Assembly: GCA_963682175.1 (NCBI GenBank)
Contig: OY821787.1
Location: 17,772,501-17,836,500 of the forward strand
Length of the DNA: 64,000 nt
Reading direction: 5' to 3'
Origin: Triglochin maritima
Taxonomy: Eukaryota > Streptophyta > Magnoliopsida > Alismatales > Juncaginaceae
A program made the position numbers and the translations under genes. The notes beneath the pieces were generated by a model that did not search any database, was not told the DNA's origin, and was given only the letters and a program-made list of their open reading frames with translations. This document shows, one piece after another, positions 57,161 through 64,000 of this stretch. How positions within the stretch are numbered: position 1 is the stretch's first letter; every line of letters starts with the position of its first letter.

Positions 57161-57989
57161 TACGGGGTGACCCCCCTTCCCTTCCGTGCGCGTATTTTTA
57201 CTCCAACTACTTTTCCTCCCGGATCGCCTAAGTGGTGGTGGCGAGTATACCTTCTTAGTGCATGGAAATTCTCCCTCATGAAGCTCCTCCTCCTCATGCA
57301 CATCACGTGTATCCCCATGCATGGGCCTTTTGCTAAATGCACCTCCCTCCCCCACTTCATGAGAGGAGCCCTCTAAGTTGTCTCCCTTGATTTGAATCAA
57401 GTTAGCTTCTATTTTGTCTTCACCATGCTGACGTGGTCCTTCCTCCGCAACCTCTTCACACCTAGAGCACTCAAAGCCCATCCCATTGGCTTGTCCCAAA
57501 ATGGAAACATCACTTTCCTGCTCCACTCCACATTTCCCTTCTTGGACACCAATAGGGTCACTCCCAATTGCACCCATATCAGAAATCATTTGGACCACTT
57601 TAGAGCCTCACCCTTTGTCTCCTAACCTACTCCCTCTCATGTGACAAGGCTTCCCCTCATTGGTTGCCTCCAAAGAATTAGGAGAACAAGAGAGTGTTTT
57701 AGCCATGCAATATTTCTCCTTCAGATTTCTCTTAGCTTGCTCTCCACATGTCACCTCCTCACTTGTCCCCCCATCCACCTCACCACCTCTAGTGTCCACA
57801 TCATCATCATCTCCTCAAGCAGCCTCTCTCTCTCCTCCCATCCGACCAGCCCCTCCCATCTCTAGGATACCCATGGTGCTAGCTTCCTCCCTACGTCCAT
57901 GGTTCACTCCCTCAACGCCCTTGGACATACTCCTTACAAGCCCATTTCCAACACTCTTCGTAGACACAACAACCCACTTTTCAGCTTTT

Positions 57990-58891
57990 CCTTTGTGCTC
58001 CTCTCCTTGCTTGTTGATTATCCTCCTCTTCGGACATTTCTACTCATCATGGCTGAACTCCATGCAATCCTTACAATACCCGTGCCTCCATTCATACTCC
58101 ACTAGAACTCGATGTGTGCCGGTGCCTTCCACTTCGACCTCCACCCAACTCGGATAGGTGAAATCATGGGTCACTTCCACGCACACCCTTGCATAGGCCA
58201 GCCTTCTCCCCGAGGCCATGTGCTCATCCATGTATAGAGGTCTCCCACGGACACTAGAAATGTTGCTCAAAACTCTTTGTGACCAGAATCGGAGGTCAAG
58301 CTCCGGTAGACGAATCCAAATTGGAACGGTGGTGATGTTTGTCCTTGTCAAGACCACATCTGGTGCCCACTCTTGGACAACAAGTGGAGAACCACGAATG
58401 AACCACGGTCCCCCTTCTAACACACGTTTCCTATCCTCTCCAAGAGTGAATCGGAAGAGGAGAAACCCTTGACATCTTTTGATGACCTCCACACCTCCAA
58501 CCAAACTCCACATGTTGTGGAGGTGCTTCTCTAAAGTCGACAAGTGTGGTCTGAAAGCGATGAAACAACCAACTAAGACATTATCCCACCTCTTCAAGGC
58601 TTCAACCACTTCATGCTGAGAACATTTTGCCACATTTTCTCCTTCCTTTATGGCCGGCTGGATGAACTCAAGGGTTGTGGATGCCTTTGGGCCAGCCACA
58701 AACAACTCGCTCAACTTCCTTAGTGGAGTTTCAGCATTCCCTAGAGGTGGTGCGTGCACTTCGTCCCCTAAGGCTGGGAATGAAGCATGCAATGGGGGTG
58801 GATGGAGAGCCTTTTTTCTGCCACACTCTCCATATTCTTGCTGCCCACGAGTAGGGCAAGAATTGGGGTCCATTTTGCTGCGAAAAACCAA
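57990..58891 (-). pseudogene. LINE ORF1 (DUF4283 and zinc knuckle), broken
   Basis: Minus-strand frame 58891-58040 contains WDNVLVGCFIAFRPHLSTLE, FLLFRFTLGEDRKRVLEGGP and WFIRGSPLVVQEWAPD, the DUF4283-like RNA-binding module of plant L1 ORF1. It is followed by VPIWIRLPELDLRFW and VEVEGTGTHRVLVEYEWR. The CCHC knuckle starts CKDCMEFSHDE, then a TAG stop falls inside it before the final KC. The N-terminus before 58891 is in another frame (ATG at 58940 or 58956). The ancestral role is RNA binding in the LINE particle. Confidence 0.82.
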
Positions 58892-59424
58892 AGCTTGTGA
58901 TGGTGAAAGAGGTCAAAAACCCTAGAGAAACCAAGGTCACCCATGTTGGTCGCCACTCTCTCTCTCTCCTCTCATCTCTCCCCTCATCATTATCTGCAAC
59001 ATAACGTCTATGAACTCTTTGTTTAGTAGTAGAATCTATTTACTTCAATTTATGTAAATTATATATTCTTCAATCTTAATGTACTTTCACTATTTTCATG
59101 CATTAAATTCTATTGCAAAAGGACCTTGAAGGCAGACTAATAGACATTACTATGCATCAAAAGGATAAGGTTATTATACAATACATGATTTTAACTGCAT
59201 GGAATCAGTTCAACACAAATCAGTTATATTTTGGTATTGTTGGGTTTTAATGTTTTAGACTTTTCATTCCACTCTAATTACTGAGCTTACATTGCAGGGA
59301 GATTGAGGAATATGATATTAAAGCTCTGGAGAGACAAAGATGCAAACATTAGAAACATGCATCTCAAAGAAAAAGAAAAAGAAAATCAAAATGGAAATCG
59401 AACGGACTTCAGGGATCTCAAGAG

Positions 59425-59887
59425 GTTTAACCCTATTGTCTCCTCAAACATACTTCTTTTGTTTCCCTTTTACACCTTGTTATGAGATATTTTTGTACTA
59501 ACAAGTAAACTCACGTTCAACGAATTTGCTTGCTCGTAATAGAAGTCATATGCAACAGTAATTCCTAGTAAAATAGTATTATGATTTATGAGTTATGCTG
59601 CTACAGTTGAGGAGACGGGATGGTGTCTCCCTAATAGGAACTATAGTTGTTTTTTACCCTATGTCCCTATCCAATGTTTTGGTCTAAGAAATCCCATCCC
59701 CATTCATACGTTTCTGGTGACGAAAATGATTTATGGACGCTTCCAAGGATGCTTTTCGCGAACGCTCAGGTTACTTGGACAAGTCCAGCCCAACAGAATA
59801 AGAAAACTTTTTTTATTGGGGTTCCTGTTTGCTTTCCATAGGGTGGTACACTCGCATTTAATGCTTGTCACTAAATTCTTCTCAAAT
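59425..59887. other. Unassigned DNA after the last pseudogene exon
   Basis: Probably intron remnant of the GTG-like pseudogene or other insertion debris. A 100-codon frame at 59588-59890 has no recognisable domain and shifts frame partway, and I do not call it a gene. Confidence 0.4.
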
Positions 59888-61250
59888 TAGAGCATTCATC
59901 CCTTTTGCATGTGTGCACACACTCCACCCCTAGGACTCTTTCTCTTCTTGATTCTAGCTTAGTTTTACATTCTTTTAGTTTTGATTCGAGGTAATCGTTA
60001 GTTGCTTTACTCTGCATTTTTCTTCTTAGTAGTTTAGTGTAGCGTAGATTAGCATAGACAAACTCTTCTCCCCTTTTGTTGCCACTTGATTTCTGAAAAA
60101 CCAGAGGCTACTCACCTCCCTGAGGATCGACCCATACTTGCCACTGCTTCAACGCGGCCGTGCACTTGCGGTATTTGGAATGACTAAACAAGTTTTTGGC
60201 GTTGTTGTCGGGGAGGTGCTAGTCCATACTCTGGTTTGGACGATTCGAGTGGATTTAATTTATGTTTTGTAGTTTTCTTGGTTTCAGGGGACTTTGAGGC
60301 TAAAGGAAATCACCAGGAGAAATTTGGAGTCGAACAGAGAAGCTTGGACCGCCAATCAGCGGCCAGAGACCGCCAATTGGCAGTTTGGTGAGCTCTGTTA
60401 CCTTCATTTTTTCTTTGGCTTATTGTATTATCTGATATAGTGATCTACGACTAGATTTGGCATGTTTTGACTTATAGTTTGCTCCCATATCAATAATCAG
60501 TCTCCATTTAAGCAACTTGGACCTTAAAACCCAAATCAAAAGATTAGGCATTCTTTCTTGTTTAGGTCATGCATCATGTACTCGACTTAGGCACGTAGAT
60601 TATCTTTTCTTTTAGCTTTACTTTCAGTTGTTGAGTGCTGGCGTGAGGTACACATTCCCTACTCTCATTCATGTATTTCGTATGAACATGCATTAGTTAG
60701 TAGGAAGTGCATTGCAACAAGTGTGAGTTGAGTGTTTGATTGGGGAGTTGATTGCTAGATTAAGAATCCAAAACGCTACTAAGGAGAGTTTGTCCCATAT
60801 AAGATAAGGTGGGGGATTTCATCACCCTTTCCTTCACCCCAAAAACCATACTAATCAAGAGCCTAATTTTAAAATCATGTAGACATTGGCCCTAAGGATT
60901 TCGGGCGCATAAGGAGAGTGATCCGGTCCCGACCGTCATGGCCTGATCGGCGTCGCCCACTCTGTCGATAGTAGGAGAGACGAGATCTCCGGATCTTGAC
61001 TCACTTGTTGGGCTTTGTGTGACCTCGCAGTTAGGCGTCGTCTAGCTGTAAGGACCTATAGCGACCTTAGGACTGTCTGAGCCTTGTTTGCTTGTGTGCT
61101 TCTACCTGTACCCACCCGTCGTAGCCTAAGGACATCTTCCCTTTTCTCCTGAGTCTTTCTCTCTCTTCTGTGTCCCTCCGTCGTCTCCTCTACGCACATT
61201 CTTTGTTTAAGGTGGGTGTGCACTTGCGGTATTTCAAACGATTAAACAAC
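59888..61250 (+). mobile_element. Athila remnant: partial LTR, leader, LTR tip
   Basis: About 300 bp of LTR right end (to TAAACA at 60190) is followed by a tRNA-Asp-type primer site with changes (60197-60214). A leader with the palindrome pair (60347-60364, 60368-60385) and the conserved GATCTCCGGATCTTGACTCA block (from about 60985) comes next. Then the last 31 bp of an LTR (61220-61250, GTGCACTTGCGGTATTTCAA and ACGATTAAACA) close the remnant. All coding sequence and most of both LTRs were deleted. Confidence 0.75.
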
Positions 61251-62674
61251 AACCGAATTTCCCTTCCCCGCATGATAGGAGATGGTGAAGTCGTAATCCT
61301 TAATAAACTCGAGTCATCTACGCTTCCTCATATTCCACTCCTTCTGCAAGAATAAGTACTTCAGGCTCTGATGATCTGTAAAGACCTCAAACTGCTCTCC
61401 ATAAAGATAATTATGCCACGTCTTAAACGCGTGAACCACTGCTGCTAGCTCGAGATCATAAGTAGGGTAGTTCTTTCTCGTGCACCTTCAGCTTCCTCGA
61501 AGCGTACGCCACCACCTTCCCGTACTGCATCAGAACACAGCCCAAACCAATCCCTAACGCATCACTGTAAATGACAAAGCATCCGCTGCCACTCGGTAGT
61601 GTCAGAATCGGCGCTGTCGTCAGTCGCCTCGCCTCTTCAGCTCCTGGAAACTGTCCTCGCACTTCTATGACCAAACGAACTTGACGCCCCTCTACGTCAA
61701 TGCTGTCTGTGGCGAAGCAAGTCTGGAGAAGTCCTGAATGAATCGTCTGTAATACCTATCTAGTCCCACGAAGCTCGTGATCTCTGTCACGCTCGTCAGG
61801 GCTCTCCACTGAGTCACAGCCTCAACCTTCGCCGGATCCACTGAAACCCCATCTGCTGACAGAATATGCCCCAGAAATGCCACATGATCCAACCAAAACT
61901 CGCACTTCATGTACTTGGCATAGAGTTGTTGATCCCTTAAGACGCCAAGGACAATCCTCAGGTGCTCCCGATGCTACTCCCTGTCAGGCGAGTACACCAA
62001 GATGTCATCCACGAAGACAACAACAAATATGTCGAGGTACGACCGAAAGGTCCTATTAATCTGGTCAATGAATGTTCAGGTGCATTCGTCAGTCCAAACG
62101 ACATTACAAAGAACTCTTTGTGCCCGTACCACGTCCTGAAGGCTGTCTTTTTAACATCTGCCTCTCTGATCCGCAACTAGTGATAACCCGAAGGCAGATC
62201 AATCTTCGAGAACACTCTTGCCGTCTGCAACTGATCAAACAGATCATCAATCCTGGGCAAAGGGTATCGGTTCCTAACGGTAATCTTATACAACATCCTG
62301 TAGTCGTTGCACATCTGCAATGACCCATCCTTCTTCTTCACAAACAACACAGGCGCTCCCCATGGTGAGACACTTGGTTGGATAAACCCGGAGTCCATCC
62401 ACTCCTGCAACTGCTTCTTCAGCTCTATGAACTCAGCAGGTGCCATCCGATAAGGTGCCTTCGACTGGGGTATCGTGTCAGCCACTAACTCAATGCCGAA
62501 CTCGATGTCTCGGTGCGGCGGTAAACGAGGAATTTCCGCAGGAAATACCTCTGGCAACTCCCGTACAACCTTTATATCCACCAACCTCCTTGTCTCAGGA
62601 TCAGGAACAACGAAGGTCGCCACAAACGCTCTGCAACCCTGATGCATCAAACTTTGTGCCTTAACCGTATACAC
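61251..62674 (-). pseudogene. Chromovirus RT and RNase H fragment
   Basis: On the minus strand: [60 protein letters not shown] and [10 protein letters not shown], then a catalytic box that retains FVDDILVY but lies in a shifted frame with nearby stops. After it come VAFLGHILSADGVSVDPAKV and RNase H pieces ([20 protein letters not shown]). The fragment ends within the SYHxGKGNSVV phrase at 61251, directly against the Athila LTR tip. It belongs to the same family as element F but is a separate, older copy. Confidence 0.82.
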
Positions 62675-62753
62675 AATTAAACGACCTCCTCTACTCTACG
62701 TCCCTCTAATCAACACATCATGCATGTCCTTCCTCGGAATAAGGACCTTCGAC

Positions 62754-63065
62754 TCACAGCAAAAGACTCGCACATCGTACTGTGATAGCCTGTCCATCCC
62801 CAGTATGACGTCGAAGTCCTCCATCAGTAGAAAAGACTAGATCTGTCGAAAAATCATGGTTTCCCAAAACAACTGTGGTCCCGGGGAGAAAGCTCCCCAT
62901 AGTGCCCACCTCACCCATGGGCGTACTGACCTCCAACAAATCAGTTAGTAGCTTAGGGGTCCGAACCAACTCACCATCAAACTTCTCCGAAATGAAGGAG
63001 TGTGTGGCACCACAATCAAATAAAACACGAGAAACCAAACCTGAAACGGCAAGGGTACCTTCCAC
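62754..63065 (-). pseudogene. Chromovirus protease fragment
   Basis: Minus-strand frame with VLFDCGATHSFISEKF, the D-x-G-A active site context, then LLEVSTPMGEV. The frame is lost near 62840. It matches the element F protease closely. Confidence 0.8.
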
Positions 63066-63128
63066 AACAGTCTTGGAGTCCTTAACCTCCTCAGCCCAGA
63101 CGGTGAGGACTCGCCCCGCTCTCCTGGC

Positions 63129-64000
63129 CTAGCCGTGCGGAACAACAAACCTGCTGCCTTCGCTCATCCTTGAGACCGGTGGTCCTGGCCTCCTGCTCGT
63201 CTCCCCTGCCTGCTCGGGCACCTCTAATAAAATGGCCCATCTAACAGCATCCAAAGCATGCACCTGTACGCCGGGGGCACTCCTGACCCGGATGAGATCT
63301 CCTGCAGATACTGCACGCACCAGACTGGCGTGCTCCTCCTCCATCAACCCGGTGCCTCTTCCCTGGGTTCCCAGTGGAACGTCCAACGGCACGTCCTCCT
63401 GTGCTCACTGGCGGCTTCTGTGCCTCCTGGTAATGCTCCTAATAGTCCTGATCGATGATGGTTGCAAACTTCACTGCATCCGCCAGGGTCTGCGGCATGC
63501 TGGTAATCACACACGACCTAAGCTGCTTCCTCAGCTCGTTGATGAACCTCCACGTACGTTGCTCGGATGTCACATATGTCTTAGAACAATAACGCTCCAG
63601 GTTGTTAAACCTGCTGATGTAGCTTGCCAAGGACATCTACTTCTGCTCGAGGGAAAGAACTCCTCCTTCTTCTTATGTCTGACGTGCTGCGGAAAGAACT
63701 GCTTGTTGAACTCCTCAAGGAATTCCTCCCAACTCACTTCATCTTGGTCAGCAAACACCACTGCAGATGTCATCCTCCACCAGTTTGCTGCCTCTCCATC
63801 CAGCACATAGGTGGCCAGGTGCACCATCCGCTCCGGTACACAGCTAATCGCCCGGAAAATCCTCTAGATCTTAAAGACCCAGTCCTCAGCAGCCTCAGGG
63901 TCACTCCTGCCACCAAAACTAGGCGAGTGTGGCATCATGAAGCGATCATGCTCCGCACCTGTCCCTGTTTGCTCTACCCTCATCGCCTGACCCTCGAGGA
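63129..64000 (-). pseudogene. Chromovirus gag fragment, running off the window
   Basis: Minus-strand pieces are MVHLATYVLDGEAANWWRMT, SWEEFLEEFNKQFFPQHVR, SYISRFNNLERYCSKTYVTS and SMPQTLADAVKFATIIDQDY. The zinc-knuckle region near 63230-63320 has a TAG and lacks the final Cys. Several stops and frame changes occur. The N-terminus and 5' LTR lie beyond 64000. Confidence 0.8.

Larger units (their letters stand above)
53341..58985 (-). mobile_element. Full-length but decayed L1-type LINE in the pseudogene intron
   Basis: On the minus strand it starts GAGGGGAGAGATGAGAGGAG at 58985, runs through ORF1 and ORF2, and ends with AATAAAATC (about 53385-53377) and a short A-tail at 53347-53341. Flanking target duplications are ATCATTATCTGC(G/A)ACA (53324-53339 and 58986-59001), 16 bp with one mismatch. 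The 5.6-kb length and the retained 5' UTR show it is not 5'-truncated. Both ORFs are broken by stops, frame changes and an internal rearrangement, so it is inactive. Confidence 0.9.
52500..59424 (+). pseudogene. GTG/COLD1-type (GPR89-related) membrane protein pseudogene
   Basis: Five collinear exon-like blocks match plant GTG1/GTG2/COLD1, a multi-pass protein linked to G-protein, ABA and cold signalling. Exon 1 (about 52500-52689) holds [17 protein letters not shown] and VVFAFSCNLQLVLFEILP. Exon 2 (52757-52857) holds INWK and [12 protein letters not shown]. Exon 3 (52930-53039) holds MRRE and, in another frame, FWRMGIHFPMHS. Exon 4 (to 53276) holds ELVSRIRV and YSYLSLFSR. Exon 5 (59298-59424) holds EIEEYDIKALERQ and, in another frame, ETCISKKKKKK. 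Phases at 52857/52930 and 53276/59298 agree with a single coding frame. Inactivation shows as TAA at 52580, TAG at 52604, a donor that reads AT at 52690, frame changes in exons 3 and 5, and a missing C-terminal half. The long fourth intron contains the LINE. Confidence 0.82.

Noticed and set aside
59588..59890. 100-codon plus-strand frame after the pseudogene
   Set aside because: No recognisable domain; an overlapping frame takes over midway and it runs into the Athila LTR edge.

Overview
The window is nuclear DNA of a flowering plant and consists almost entirely of transposable elements. The indicators are Ty1/copia and Ty3/gypsy LTR retrotransposons of plant lineages (Sirevirus-, Athila- and chromovirus/Tekay-like), an L1-type LINE whose ORF1 carries a plant DUF4283-like domain, and exons of a GTG/COLD1-type (GPR89-related) gene. 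I cannot name the species, and I see no intact ordinary cellular gene.

Layout: (1) 1-1963 is unassigned AT-rich DNA. (2) 1964-13020 is an old Sirevirus-type LTR relic into which two young, gag-only, non-autonomous relatives inserted: element A (2115-7538, TSD GTATT) and element B (7560-12588, TSD ATCAA). (3) 13021-18105 holds AT-rich DNA, a local repeat, and a degraded gene with DUF1985-like and Ulp1-protease-like parts of the kind carried by Mutator-like elements. (4) 18106-19930 is a truncated chromovirus-type LTR fused to a decayed Athila-type pol plus ORF3 region (19935-24102), followed by an Athila LTR, a leader and a partial second LTR (to 27952). (5) 27955-31312 is a head-to-tail array LTR-internal-LTR-internal-LTR in which both internal regions are only 338 bp. 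(6) 33292-49094 is a decayed full-length chromovirus (TSD GGTCT) whose 5' LTR was split by a younger non-autonomous Athila derivative (35355-42465, TSD CTCGT) that keeps one 487-aa open frame. (7) 49302-52226 is a solo LTR (TSD CAAAG). (8) 52500-59424 is a GTG/COLD1-like pseudogene whose fourth recognisable intron contains a complete, decayed LINE (53341-58985, 16-bp TSD). (9) 59888-61250 is an Athila leader remnant, abutted by a minus-strand chromovirus pol fragment running off the window end.

What works together: the LTR elements show their cis equipment (LTR promoters, primer-binding sites for initiator tRNA-Met or tRNA-Asp, polypurine tracts). Most are coding-dead or were built without pol, so they must have been mobilised in trans. 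The most striking unexplained signal is in non-coding DNA: three unrelated retrotransposon lineages carry CG-rich perfect palindromes in pairs spaced about two helical turns apart. These are CGGTCGACCG pairs 19-22 bp apart in the Sirevirus and chromovirus LTRs, and GACCGCCAATTGGCGGTC pairs exactly 21 bp apart in the LTRs, leaders and pol-ORF3 junction of the Athila elements. All coordinates were counted by hand and all comparisons were made by eye.
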